64,000 nt of DNA from Albimonas marina (GTDB lineage: Bacteria; Pseudomonadota; Alphaproteobacteria; Rhodobacterales; Rhodobacteraceae), in the NCBI RefSeq assembly GCF_029223255.1, contig NZ_JARHUC010000011.1, positions 62,001 through 126,000 of the forward strand, written 5' to 3'. The position numbers and the translations under genes were made by a program. This document shows positions 43,747-52,429 of this stretch, one piece after another. Numbering within the stretch: position 1 is the first letter of the stretch; each line of letters begins with the position of its first letter. The notes below the pieces were generated by a model. It did not search any database. It saw only the letters and a program-made list of their open reading frames with translations, and was not told the origin of the DNA.

Positions 43747-43768
43747 GGCGCCCTGCGGGCGGGCTTGG
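43747..43768 (+). repeat. 5' accessory box, copy D
   Basis: A 22-bp box identical in sequence to that at 146-167. GGGCTTGTGG and a GC-rich spacer follow, then CTGACTCACCCAAGAACAAA (43830-43849) and palindrome D. Order and spacing mirror inverted copy C. Confidence 0.8.
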
Positions 43769-43856
43769 GCTTGTGGCGGGCGGGATCGCCTTCAGCCGGG
43801 GGGGCGCTGGGGGCGGGCGTCGCGGCGCTCCTGACTCACCCAAGAACAAAGCGCCC

Positions 43857-44022
43857 GCGCCTGTCCTCCGGAGCCGTCTCTCGCTGGTGATGCCTGAGCG
43901 ACTCGCCCGCCGGGGTCAAGGACAAGCCCCGCGCAAGCGCGGGGTCGCTTCGCGATCCCTGACCCCGGCGGACGAGTCGCTCTTTACGGCATCAGCGAGA
44001 GACGGCTCCGGAGAACAGGCGC
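43857..44022 (+). repeat. Branched 166-bp palindrome, copy D
   Basis: The outer stem GAGCCGTCTCTCGCTG pairs with CAGCGAGAGACGGCTC; the inner stem CCGCCGGGGTC pairs with GACCCCGGCGG, where copy A has CCGGGCGGGGTC and its complement. The head holds CCCCGCGC-AA-GCGCGGGG and TCGC-TTC-GCGA. The conserved asymmetry is TGCCTGAG against TGCCGTAAAGAG. It lies between the amidohydrolase stop (44064) and the BMP promoter region. No gene lies in 43562-44063. Confidence 0.9.
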
Positions 44023-44063
44023 TCCCGGGAGGGCTTGCGGCGGCGGGCGCGTGGGGCGGGCGG

Positions 44064-45368
44064 TCAGCCCTCGGCGGCGGGGGCGTAGGCGGCGGGGTCG
44101 ACGGCGGAGGGACGGCCGGGGAGGGAGAGGGCGGCGACGCGCTCGGGCGTCTCGGAGATCACCCGGCCGGCCTTCACCACGGCTAGGCGCGTGGCGCGCA
44201 GGCGCACGGCCTCGATCGCGTCGCGGGCCTGGAGGAGGACGAAGTCGGCCGGGGCGCCGGGGCGCAGCGTCGGGTCCGGCAGGCCCATGGCGAGGCGGTT
44301 GTTCACCGTCACCGCGTGGTGGGTCCAAGCCATCGCCTCGCGGCTCGTCATCGGGACGGCGTGGACCGCCATGTGGGCGACGTCGAGCATGTCGCCCGAG
44401 CCCAGCGGATACCACGGGTCCATGGTGCAGTCCTGGCCCAGCGCCACGTTCACGCCGGCGGCGCGCAGCTCGGGGATCCGCGTCAGGCCGCGGCGGCGGG
44501 GGTAGGTGTCGGAGCGGCCCTGCAGGGTGATGTTGATCAGCGGGTTGGGGATCGCGTGCAGCTGCGCCTCGGCGATCAGGGGGATCAGCTTCGAGGCGTA
44601 GTAGTTGTCCATCGAGTGCATCGAGCTGAGGTGACTGCCCGCCGCCCGGCCCTGGAGGCCGCAGCGCACGGTCTCGGCGGCCAGCGTCTCGACATGGCGC
44701 GACATCGGATCGTCGCTCTCGTCGCAATGCAGGTCGAGCATCAGGCCGCGGTCGGCGGCGAGCTCGGCGAGCTCGCGGACCGAGGCCGCGCCGTCGGCCA
44801 TGGTGCGCTCGAAATGCGGGATGCCGCCGACGACGTCGACGCCCATGTCCAGCGCGCGCAGCAGGTTCGCGCGGGCGGTGGGGTCGCGGTAGAGGCCGTC
44901 CTGGGGGAAGGCGACGAGCTGGAGGTCGATCCAAGGGGCGACCTGGCGGCGGACGTCCAGCAGCGCCTCGACGGCGGTCAGGCGGTCGTCGCAGACGTCG
45001 ACATGGGTGCGGATGGCGAGCAGGCCCTGGGCCACGGCCAGGTCGCAGTAGCGGAGCGCCCGCTCGGCCACCGCCTCGACCGTCAGCAGGGGCTTGAGCT
45101 CGCCCCAGAGCGCGATGCCCTCGAGCAGGGTGCCGGAGGTGTTGAGGCGCGGCAGGCCCAGCGAGAGGGTCGCGTCCATGTGGAAATGGGGATCGGCGAA
45201 GGGGGGCGAGAGCAGGCGGCCCCCGGCGTCGATCGTGCGCTCGGCGGGGGCGTCGATGACGGGGGCGATCTCAACGATCCGGCCCTCGGCCACGGCGACG
45301 CAGACCGGGTCGGTCGCCAGGCCGGAGGCGGCGGGCAGGCGCGCGTTCTCGATCTTCAGCTGCAGCAT
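44064..45368 (-). CDS. Cytosine-deaminase-like amidohydrolase
   Basis: A 434-residue metal-dependent amidohydrolase. The barrel ligands are His61 and His63 (DPHFHMD), a histidine in LHCDESDD near residue 215, GSHLSSMHS near 245, and Asp in LGQDCTMDPWYPLG near 315. These segments match cytosine deaminase (CodA; cytosine to uracil) and close relatives acting on other nucleobases or isoguanine-type compounds. It is transcribed toward the BMP importer, with palindrome D between them. Together they suggest uptake and deamination of a nucleobase or nucleoside. Confidence 0.88.
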   Translation of the reverse strand: MLQLKIENARLPAASGLATDPVCVAVAEGRIVEIAPVIDAPAERTIDAGGRLLSPPFADPHFHMDATLSLGLPRLNTSGTLLEGIALWGELKPLLTVEAVAERALRYCDLAVAQGLLAIRTHVDVCDDRLTAVEALLDVRRQVAPWIDLQLVAFPQDGLYRDPTARANLLRALDMGVDVVGGIPHFERTMADGAASVRELAELAADRGLMLDLHCDESDDPMSRHVETLAAETVRCGLQGRAAGSHLSSMHSMDNYYASKLIPLIAEAQLHAIPNPLINITLQGRSDTYPRRRGLTRIPELRAAGVNVALGQDCTMDPWYPLGSGDMLDVAHMAVHAVPMTSREAMAWTHHAVTVNNRLAMGLPDPTLRPGAPADFVLLQARDAIEAVRLRATRLAVVKAGRVISETPERVAALSLPGRPSAVDPAAYAPAAEG

Positions 45369-45541
45369 GGGGTCCCCTCGTTCTCGACCGGCGCGGCCAG
45401 ATCAGCACGCGGGGCGCGGCTGCGCAACGCACGGCGCGTCGCGGCCCCCATGCCTCCGCCCCGCCCGGCGTCCGGGCGGCTCGACCGGCCGGACGGTTGA
45501 CCCGGAGCCCGGCTTCCGGTGGAAAGAGGCGCCGGACCCGC

Positions 45542-45599
45542 GCCGGCCAATCCGCCGGCGCCGACGCCGGCCGAAGATCCCGCCGGCGCCCCCGCCGGC
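45542..45599 (+). repeat. Periodic GCCGGC array in a leader
   Basis: GCCGGC occurs at 45542, 45554, 45566, 45582 and 45594 (spacings 12, 12, 16, 12), just upstream of the CoA-transferase start. Each hexamer is its own complement, so small hairpins between neighbours are possible. It may be chance in GC-rich DNA. Confidence 0.5.
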
Positions 45600-45617
45600 C
45601 GATGCCCCGGAGGACAC

Positions 45618-46733
45618 ATGCGCGATCTCGAAGGACTGCTGGTGGTGGCGGTGGAGCAGGCGGTCGCCGCCCCCTACTGCTCGGCGCGCCTGGCCGACGC
45701 CGGCGCCCGCGTCATCAAGATCGAGCGGCCCGAGGGCGACTTCGCCCGCGGCTACGACCGCATGGTCGAGGGGCAGAGCGCCTATTTCGTCTGGCTCAAC
45801 CGCGGCAAGGAGAGCCTGCGGCTGGACCTGAAGAACCCCGACGACCACGCCCTGCTGGGCCGGCTGTTGGACAAGGCCGACGTGTTCATCCAGAACCTCG
45901 CCCCGGGCGCCATCGGGCGCATGGGCTACGGCATGGCGGAGCTGAGGAAGAAGCGGCCGGAGCTGATCACCTGCTCGATCTCCGGCTATGGCGAGGACGG
46001 GCCGCGGCGCGACCAGAAGGCCTATGACCTGCTGATCCAGGCGGAGACGGGGCTCGCCTCGATCACCGGGTCGCCGACGGAAGAAGCGCGCGTGGGCGTC
46101 TCGATCTGCGACATCGGCGCGGGGATCACGGCCCATGCCGCGATCCTGCAGGCGTTGATCGGGCGCGGGCGCACGGGGCAGGGGCGCCAGATCGAGGTGA
46201 GCCTGTTCCACGCCATGGCCGACTGGATGAACGTGCCTTACCTCCAGGCCCGCTACGGCGGCCGCCCGCCCCAGCGCGAGGGCCTGCGCCACCCCACAAT
46301 CGCGCCCTACGGCGTGTTTCCCTGCGCGGACGGGGCGATCCTGATCTCGATCCAGAACCAGCGCGAGTGGCGGATGCTGTGCGACCAGGTGCTGGGGAAC
46401 GCCGAGATGGCCGACGACCCGCGCTTCCACGACAACACCGCGCGGATCGAGAACCGGGCGGAGCTCGACGCGCGGGTGGCCGACCTGTTCCGGCAGCACG
46501 GGCGCGAGGAACTGGCGGCGAAGCTGGACGCGGCGAAGATCGCCTACGGGCGCCTGAACGGCATGGCCGACCTGATGGAGCATCCGCAGAACCGGCTGAT
46601 CTCGGTCTCGACCGACGGCGGCCCGGTGGAGCTGATCGCGCCGGGCGCGATCGTGGCGGGCGACGCGCCGACCTACGGCAAGGTGCCGGGCGTGGGCGAG
46701 CACGACGAGGCGATCCGGGCCGAGTTCGGCTGA
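45618..46733 (+). CDS. CaiB/BaiF-family (class III) CoA transferase
   Basis: A 371-residue single-domain class III CoA transferase. The catalytic Asp is Asp137 in KAYDLLIQAETG; VEQAVAAPYCSARLADAGARVIKIE and SISGYGEDGP are typical N-terminal segments. It transfers CoA between an organic acid and an acyl-CoA; the acid is unknown. GGAGG lies 4-5 nt before ATG 45618. The open frame extends to 45519, but that part is Pro/Ala-rich repeat DNA. It is divergent from the deaminase-like gene and convergent with the TauE/SafE gene 16 nt away. Confidence 0.93.
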   Translation: MRDLEGLLVVAVEQAVAAPYCSARLADAGARVIKIERPEGDFARGYDRMVEGQSAYFVWLNRGKESLRLDLKNPDDHALLGRLLDKADVFIQNLAPGAIGRMGYGMAELRKKRPELITCSISGYGEDGPRRDQKAYDLLIQAETGLASITGSPTEEARVGVSICDIGAGITAHAAILQALIGRGRTGQGRQIEVSLFHAMADWMNVPYLQARYGGRPPQREGLRHPTIAPYGVFPCADGAILISIQNQREWRMLCDQVLGNAEMADDPRFHDNTARIENRAELDARVADLFRQHGREELAAKLDAAKIAYGRLNGMADLMEHPQNRLISVSTDGGPVELIAPGAIVAGDAPTYGKVPGVGEHDEAIRAEFG

Positions 46734-46749
46734 GGGCGCGCCGCCGGCC

Positions 46750-47502
46750 TCAGAGCAGGTCGGCGGCCCCGCTCCAGATCAGGCGGGCGGCGAGCAGGCA
46801 CAGCAGGGCCGCGAGCGCGCGCTTGAACATCCGGTCGTCGATGCGCATCAGCGCGCGCTTGCCGGCGAGCGTGCCCAGGAAGCCGGTCGCGGCCATCAGC
46901 GCGACGGGCAGCAGCCAGGGGCCGAAGGCGAAGCCGAGGAAGCCGAAGGCGATCACCTTCAGCAGGTGCTGGGCGGTCATCATCGCGGCGTGGGTGGCCA
47001 CATGCTCCATCCGCCCCAGCGAGAGGGTTTTCACGTAGGCCGCGACGAACGGGCCGGTCGCGCCGAAGAACATCGTCAGAAGGGTCGAGACGAAGCCCGC
47101 CGGGCCGGCGCCCGCGCGCAGGGCCTTCGGCGGGGTGAAAAGGGCGGACCAGAGCACGAAGAGGCCGATTCCGATCTCGACGGCGGCGGGGGGGAGTTCG
47201 ACCGCGACCAGCCCGCCGGTCGCTGCGCCGAGCGTCGAGCCCACGAGAAACGGTAGAAGCGGGCCGCGCTGGATATGCGGGCGCAGGGTCGCGGCGCGGC
47301 CGGCGTTGGAGGCGAACTGCACCAGCCCGTGCACCGGGATCAGGGCGGCGGGCGGCAGCAGCGAGGCGAGGATCGCCAGCATCGCCACCCCGCCGCCGAT
47401 GCCGAAGGCCGCGGTGATGAAGGAGGTGCAGAACGAGGCCGCCGAGATCAGCGCCAGCGTCAGGGGGGCGAGCCCCTCGGGCAGGAGGGCGGCGGGGTCC
47501 AT
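46750..47502 (-). CDS. TauE/SafE-family permease
   Basis: A 250-residue membrane protein with about eight hydrophobic segments in two halves. The family motif pieces FGIGGGVAMLAIL and FFGATGPFVAAYV lie at the starts of the two repeats. Relatives export sulfite, sulfoacetate or other small organosulfonates and acids; the substrate here is not known. GGAGAGA precedes ATG 47502. It is a single gene. Confidence 0.9.
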   Translation of the reverse strand: MDPAALLPEGLAPLTLALISAASFCTSFITAAFGIGGGVAMLAILASLLPPAALIPVHGLVQFASNAGRAATLRPHIQRGPLLPFLVGSTLGAATGGLVAVELPPAAVEIGIGLFVLWSALFTPPKALRAGAGPAGFVSTLLTMFFGATGPFVAAYVKTLSLGRMEHVATHAAMMTAQHLLKVIAFGFLGFAFGPWLLPVALMAATGFLGTLAGKRALMRIDDRMFKRALAALLCLLAARLIWSGAADLL

Positions 47503-47626
47503 GGATCTCTCCGGGCGGGTCCTCTCGGTGTCCGGTCTGCGGCTCGGCGGGCGCCGCGTCAAGCGAAATGTATGCGGTTGTATGCAGAGCGCGCCTCCGT
47601 GGGGCGAGAGGCCTGCGGCCGGGCGC

Positions 47627-47835
47627 CGGGCCGGGCTTCGCCCGGGTTTCGCGCTGCGCGCGGGGGAGGACGCGGCGCGGGGCCGGGCTTCGCCCGGGCT
47701 GGCGCTTCGCGCCGGGAGGAACGGCGGGGGGCGGAGCCGCGGAGGGCGGCTCGGCGGATCGGAGGCGGAGAGGGGCCGGCGCGGGGGGCGAGCCGGGCTG
47801 CGCCCGGCTTCGGCGCTGCGCGCCGGGCGAGGGGC
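47627..47835 (+). repeat. GC-rich mini-hairpin repeat units
   Basis: Three related units begin near 47628, 47681 and 47791. Each has a CCGGGCTTCGCCCGG-type hairpin (CCGGGCTGCGCCCGG in the third) followed by a TTCGCGCTGCGCGCGG-type hairpin. They resemble the 40-bp units at 171-290. The rest of 47503-47877 is plain GC-rich DNA apart from AAATGTATGCGGTTGTATGC (47567-47586), the likely promoter area of the TauE/SafE gene. Confidence 0.6.
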
Positions 47836-47877
47836 CGGGAGAGGGCTGGCCGGGGCGCCGGGCGAGGGGGCGGGCGC

Positions 47878-50133
47878 TCAGACCACGGGGCCGGAGAGAG
47901 GGCCCCAGCCGGGGGGGGCGGCGCGGGTCTCGGCGAGGAAGCGCATCAGGCGGTCGGGGTCGACCGGCTTCTCGAGATAGGCGGCGCCCGTGGCATGGCA
48001 GGCGGCGCGCAGTTCGGGCGTGCGGTCGGCCGAGAGGATCGCGGCCGGCGTCGGGCCGCAGCGGCGGCGCAGGGCGGCGATCGCGTCGATGCCGTGGCGC
48101 CCGTCGTCGAGGTGGTAGTCGACCAGCATCACGTCCGGCGCCACGCCCACCTCGTCGATCAGGGCCAGCGCCTCGTCCTCGCCCGGCACGTCGAAGCAGG
48201 AGACGCCCCAGCGCTCCAGCAGCGTGGTCATCGCGTGGCGCACCTCGGCGTCGTTCTCGATCACCAGCACGATGATGTCTTCCAGCGCGCGGGACGAGGG
48301 CGCCTCCCCCGCGCCGGGCTCGGGCGCGCGGACCGGGACGCGGGCGGGGGCGACGGGCACGCCCACCAGGAAGCCCGCGCCGCGGCCGGGCTCGGTCTCC
48401 AGCTGCAATGGGTGGCCCAGGAGCTGGCAGGCGCGCTCGACGATGGCGAGGCCCAGGCCCACGCCCTCGGGGCTCATGCCCGGCTTGTCGATGCGGTGGA
48501 ACTCCTTGAAGATCAGCTCGCGCTTGTCCTCCTCGATGCCCGGGCCGGTGTCGCGGACCTCGATGCGCATGGCGCCGCCGCGCCGCCGCGCGCCCACCAG
48601 CACCCGGCCTTCGGGCGTGTAGCGGATGGCGTTGGCGATCAGGTTCTGCAGGATCCGGCGCAGGTGCGAGGGGTCGGAGCGGACCCAGGCGGAGCTGTCG
48701 ATCACGTCGAGGCGCAGGCCGCGGGCGCGGGCCAGCGGCTCGAACTCCTCGCGCAGCGGCCGCAGGATGCGCGAGAGCGGGAAGGTCGAGATCTCCACCG
48801 CCGCCAGCCCGCTGTCGAGCCGGGAGATGTCGAGCAGGCTGCCGAGAATGGCCTCGACGCTCTTCAGCGCGTTCTGGGCGCGGCCGGCCATGCGGCGGGG
48901 CTCGTCGTCGAGGTCGAGGCTGTTGAGCGTCGACAGGAACAGCTTCGCCGCGGACAGAGGCTGGAGCAGGTCGTGGGAGGCGGCGGCGACGAAGCGGGAC
49001 TTGGAGGCGTTGGCGCGCTCGGCCTCGGCGGCGGCGTCGGCGAGCGCCAGGGTGCGCTCGCGCACGCGCTGCTCCAGGGTTTCGTTCGCCTCGGCCATGG
49101 CGTCGATGGCGCGGCGCTCGGCGGTGACGTCGGTGAAGGAGACGACGAAGCCCTGGTCGGGCATCTCCTGGGCGAAGACGTCGAAGATGCGGGCGCCGCG
49201 GTGGCTGACCTCCAGCTTCAGGGGCGGGCGCACGCGGCCCTTCACCCAGGCCATCAGCCGGTCGGCCCCGTCGGGATCGCGGAAGGCCATGTCGGGGGAG
49301 AAACGGTCGAACAGCGTGTCGAAGCTGCGCCCGACGCGCAGGAGGCCGGCGGGGGGCGAGAGCAGCTCGTCGAGGCGGATGTTCCAGCCCACCAGCCGCT
49401 CGTGCCCGTCGAAGATCGAGATGCCCTGGTTGATGTGGTCGAGCGTGGCGCGGATGAAGCGGGCCTGGTCGTCGAGCATCCGCTCGCGTTCCTGCCGCTC
49501 CAGCCGGATCCAGTCGGTGACGTCGGTCTGCAGGATCGCGGTGCCGCCCTCGGGCGTGCGGTATTCCGAGACCTGGATCCAGCGGTCGCCGACGAGGCGG
49601 ACGTTGAAGATCGCCTTGGTCTCCCGGTGGCGCTGAAGGCGGCTTTCCACCCAGTCCTTCGGCGTCTGGCCCCGGGGCAGCGACAGGGAGGGGGAGCCGG
49701 CGACGCGGGCGACGTAGTCGGCGAAGGGCAGGCCCGGGCGCAGGAAGCGGCGCATGTCGGGCATGCCCATGCCGAAGCGGGAGTTGAACATCACCAGCCG
49801 GTCGTCGGCGTCGAAGAGGGCGAACCCCTCCTGCACCGCCTCAATGGCGTTGGCGAGGTCGGCGCGCGCCTGGTCGGCGGCGCGGTTGGCGCGGGTCAGG
49901 CGCAGGTTGGTGTCGTTGAGCAGCGAAAGCGCGCGCTCGAGCTCGGAGGTGCGGGCGCGGACCTCGCCTTCCAGGGTCAGGGCGCGCTGGAAATGGGCGT
50001 AGGCGGCGCCGTCGGCGTCGGTCGCCTGCTCGACCCGGCGCATCAGCACGCCGGCGATCTTGGCGAGCTTGGCGTTCTGCCGTTCGAGGCTCTCGTTCGC
50101 GTCGACGAGGGAGCGGGGGTCGAAGGTGGTCAT
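47878..50133 (-). CDS. Hybrid histidine kinase with PAS domains and receiver
   Basis: A 751-residue soluble sensor kinase. A coiled N-terminus (1-95) precedes two PAS-type domains (about 95-205 and 225-340), a HisKA domain with His387 (AASHDLLQPL), the catalytic domain (NLIANAIRYTPEG, DTGPGIE, GVGLGLAIV) and a receiver domain with phospho-acceptor Asp672 (MLVDYHLDD) and EKP. There is no membrane segment, so the signal is cytoplasmic. It follows the FIST and NarL-type genes on the same strand beside the PQQ cluster, an arrangement recalling the FlhS/AfdS kinases of C1 oxidation in Paracoccus and Rhodobacter. Confidence 0.92.
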   Translation of the reverse strand: MTTFDPRSLVDANESLERQNAKLAKIAGVLMRRVEQATDADGAAYAHFQRALTLEGEVRARTSELERALSLLNDTNLRLTRANRAADQARADLANAIEAVQEGFALFDADDRLVMFNSRFGMGMPDMRRFLRPGLPFADYVARVAGSPSLSLPRGQTPKDWVESRLQRHRETKAIFNVRLVGDRWIQVSEYRTPEGGTAILQTDVTDWIRLERQERERMLDDQARFIRATLDHINQGISIFDGHERLVGWNIRLDELLSPPAGLLRVGRSFDTLFDRFSPDMAFRDPDGADRLMAWVKGRVRPPLKLEVSHRGARIFDVFAQEMPDQGFVVSFTDVTAERRAIDAMAEANETLEQRVRERTLALADAAAEAERANASKSRFVAAASHDLLQPLSAAKLFLSTLNSLDLDDEPRRMAGRAQNALKSVEAILGSLLDISRLDSGLAAVEISTFPLSRILRPLREEFEPLARARGLRLDVIDSSAWVRSDPSHLRRILQNLIANAIRYTPEGRVLVGARRRGGAMRIEVRDTGPGIEEDKRELIFKEFHRIDKPGMSPEGVGLGLAIVERACQLLGHPLQLETEPGRGAGFLVGVPVAPARVPVRAPEPGAGEAPSSRALEDIIVLVIENDAEVRHAMTTLLERWGVSCFDVPGEDEALALIDEVGVAPDVMLVDYHLDDGRHGIDAIAALRRRCGPTPAAILSADRTPELRAACHATGAAYLEKPVDPDRLMRFLAETRAAPPGWGPLSGPVV

Positions 50134-50179
50134 GGCCGGGGATCCGGCCGGGCGAGGGCGCAGGGTCCGGCGGGGCGGG

Positions 50180-51409
50180 TCATGCCGCGGGCTCCTCGGG
50201 CGGGTAGATGGCGACGCCGGTGAGGGTCTGGTTCACGTGCACGCCGTTGATCTGCTCGCCATAGGTCGAGAAGCCGACCACCTCGTTGCGCGCCAGGATC
50301 TCGGACAGGGCCCGGACGCTCTGGTCCCGCTCGGCCGCCACCCGGCGCAGAACGCAGTCGCAGGCGAGGATGCCCGAGGGGGCGCCGCCGGCCGACAGGC
50401 CGTCGAGGGAGCGGGCCAGGTGCTCGGTCGCGTCCATCGGCTCGGCCAGCGTCAGCACCAGCCCCTCGTCGATGGCGCAGAAGAAGGTCAGGTCGCCGTT
50501 GGGCTCGACCTTCTGGATGGCGCGGACGTGGTGGCGCCCGCCCACGCGCACCATCACCGGGTGGGCCGAGAAGGTGAAGGGCGAGAGCTGCGCGGGGTCC
50601 ATGCCCAGCAGGCGGGCGTATTCGCGGGCCGCCGGCTCGCCGTTGATCTCGCGCACCAGTCGGCGTTCGGGATCGGCCTCGGTCACCACCATGCGGGCCT
50701 CGGCCGGGCGCAGGTTGTCGAAGTTGAAGACCTGCACGCGGCAGGCGGTGCGGATCAGGGCCAGCACCGCGGCGTCGGCGTGAAAGCGCCGCTCGTGCAG
50801 CACGAAGGCGCGCCCGAAATCGAGCGCGTCGCCCGCCGAGCCGCCGAAGAGCGGCACCCCGTCGAGCGCGGCGGCGAGGGTGGCGACCAGCTGCTCCTCC
50901 ATCAGGGACATGCCGTCGACCATCAGGAAGGCGAATTCGTTCGACCACTCGGGCGCGGCGGCGCGCAGGGCGGCGCGGCGGCCCTGCACCTTCTCGGCCG
51001 CCCCCACCCGGTCGAGGCCCGAGAGGTCGGCGACGAAGCAGACCTGGGCGGAGAACAGCGCCGCGGGGAAGGCGGCGGCGGCGATCATCCCGTCCGCATA
51101 GCCCGCGGGGCCGATCTCTCCGGCCGTGGTGCAGCCGATGACCGGCGCGCCCGCGAAGGCGTCGGCGGCGAGGCGGGCGACCGCCTCGAGATCGGCCTGG
51201 GGAGAGACGAAGAGCGCGACCAGCGCCAGCGGCGCCTCGCCGAGGGCGGCGCGCAGGGCGGCGATCGCGGCGGCAGGGTCGGAGGCCGGGGCGGCGGCCG
51301 AGAGCAGGTCGCGCCGAGGCAGGGCCTGCCCGGCGGCGGCCCGCGCGTCGCGGACATGATCCGGCCGGGGCCCGTCGGCGCGGGTCCCGGCGCACTGAGC
51401 CCCGTCCAT
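50180..51409 (-). CDS. FIST-domain sensory protein
   Basis: A 409-residue protein with FIST N and FIST C domains. The N-domain shows PVIGCTTAGEIGPAGYADGM and PLFGGSAGDALDF; the C-domain shows FDNLRPAEARMVV, VRAIQKVEPNGDL and GFSTYGEQINGVHVNQTLTGV. FIST proteins are thought to bind small ligands and pass the signal to two-component proteins. GGGAGGGGAG precedes ATG 51409. Its genes on both sides are a response regulator and a hybrid kinase, so it probably works as their accessory sensor, like the protein I recall as AfdT. Confidence 0.92.
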   Translation of the reverse strand: MDGAQCAGTRADGPRPDHVRDARAAAGQALPRRDLLSAAAPASDPAAAIAALRAALGEAPLALVALFVSPQADLEAVARLAADAFAGAPVIGCTTAGEIGPAGYADGMIAAAAFPAALFSAQVCFVADLSGLDRVGAAEKVQGRRAALRAAAPEWSNEFAFLMVDGMSLMEEQLVATLAAALDGVPLFGGSAGDALDFGRAFVLHERRFHADAAVLALIRTACRVQVFNFDNLRPAEARMVVTEADPERRLVREINGEPAAREYARLLGMDPAQLSPFTFSAHPVMVRVGGRHHVRAIQKVEPNGDLTFFCAIDEGLVLTLAEPMDATEHLARSLDGLSAGGAPSGILACDCVLRRVAAERDQSVRALSEILARNEVVGFSTYGEQINGVHVNQTLTGVAIYPPEEPAA

Positions 51410-51555
51410 GGGCTCCCCTCCCTTTCGTCTCGCCGCGGTCCCTGCGCAAACAAGGGGTTGGGCGAGTTGACGGCTGTCGACGACCGCGCGCCGGCTCCCC
51501 CGCGATCGCGGGGGCCTCCCTGCCGGCGGTGCGGTCGGCCGGTTCCGACCTCAGG

Positions 51556-52323
51556 TTAGTTCGCCCCCGAGGCGTCGTGCAATATCTTGCGGTAGCGGGC
51601 GTTCTGCGCCAGCAGCACCGCCTGCGTGCGCGAGCGGACGTTGAGCTTGCGCAGGATGGCGGTGATGTGGGCCTTCACCGTCGTCTCGGCGATGTCGAGC
51701 TCCCAGGCGATCTGCTTGTTGAGCTGGCCCTCGCAGACCAGCTCCAGGATCCGGGCCTGCTGGGGGGTCAGGAGGGCCAGGCGCTCGATCGCCTGCTCGG
51801 TCTCGTCGGGGGTGTCGTCGCCTTCGACGAAGCCGTCGGGGCGGAAGACCTCGCCGGCGGCGATGGCGGCGAAGGCGCGGGTGAAGACGTCGCGCGGGCT
51901 GTGCTTGGGCACGAAGCCGGCGGCGCCCGAGCGCAGGACCGAGCCGACGATGCGGTTCTCCTCCAGCGAGGAGACGACCACGACGGGGGTGTTGCGCGCC
52001 AGGCGGCGGACCCGCAGCAGGCCGTCCATCCCCTCGGCGTCGGGCAGGGTGAGGTCGAGCAGGATCACCTCGGGCGCGGGGGCGGCCTCGAGGCGGGCGT
52101 AGGCCTTGGCGAGGCGGTCCGCGGTCTCGATCCGCTCGACCCCCATCTCGCGCAGCATCAGGGTCAGCGCCTCGCAGAACAGGGGGTGATCGTCGATCAC
52201 CAGGGCCGAGGCGAAGGGGACGCCGGCGGCGTCGCCGCGGCCGGGTCCGGCCGCGCCCGAGGGGGCGGCGCCGGTGGGGCGGGGTGGGCTGGCGGTCAAG
52301 GCTCGCTCCATCGCCGGTTGCAT
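51556..52323 (-). CDS. NarL/FixJ-type response regulator
   Basis: A 255-residue regulator. After about 35 Pro/Ala-rich residues comes a receiver domain with Asp44-Asp45 and phospho-acceptor Asp90 (VILLDLTLPD), then a LuxR-type helix-turn-helix (LTPQQARILELVCEGQLNKQIAWELDIAETTVKAHI spread over about residues 184-220). GGGAGA lies before ATG 52323. It is encoded just downstream of the alcohol dehydrogenase gene and upstream of FIST and kinase. It is the natural candidate to bind the ATTCGACC-type sites near 59078-59140 and 60872. Confidence 0.93.
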   Translation of the reverse strand: MQPAMERALTASPPRPTGAAPSGAAGPGRGDAAGVPFASALVIDDHPLFCEALTLMLREMGVERIETADRLAKAYARLEAAPAPEVILLDLTLPDAEGMDGLLRVRRLARNTPVVVVSSLEENRIVGSVLRSGAAGFVPKHSPRDVFTRAFAAIAAGEVFRPDGFVEGDDTPDETEQAIERLALLTPQQARILELVCEGQLNKQIAWELDIAETTVKAHITAILRKLNVRSRTQAVLLAQNARYRKILHDASGAN

Positions 52324-52429
52324 GCCGGTCTCCCTTCCTGTGTAGCGCGATGCGCCGGCGCGGGCGATCCCCGGACCGGCGCCGCGGAGCGTGAAGCGGG
52401 CGCGCCCGCGAAGGCGCGCCCGTCCGGGC

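Noticed and set aside
45542-45599. N-terminal extension of the CoA transferase through the GCCGGC array
   Set aside because: The frame is open to 45519 but yields only Pro/Ala-rich residues, and GGAGG stands just before ATG 45618.
45618-46733. DddD DMSP CoA-transferase/lyase, suggested by dddL in the window
   Set aside because: DddD has two class III CoA-transferase domains; this protein has one (371 residues) and lies 20 kb from dddL.
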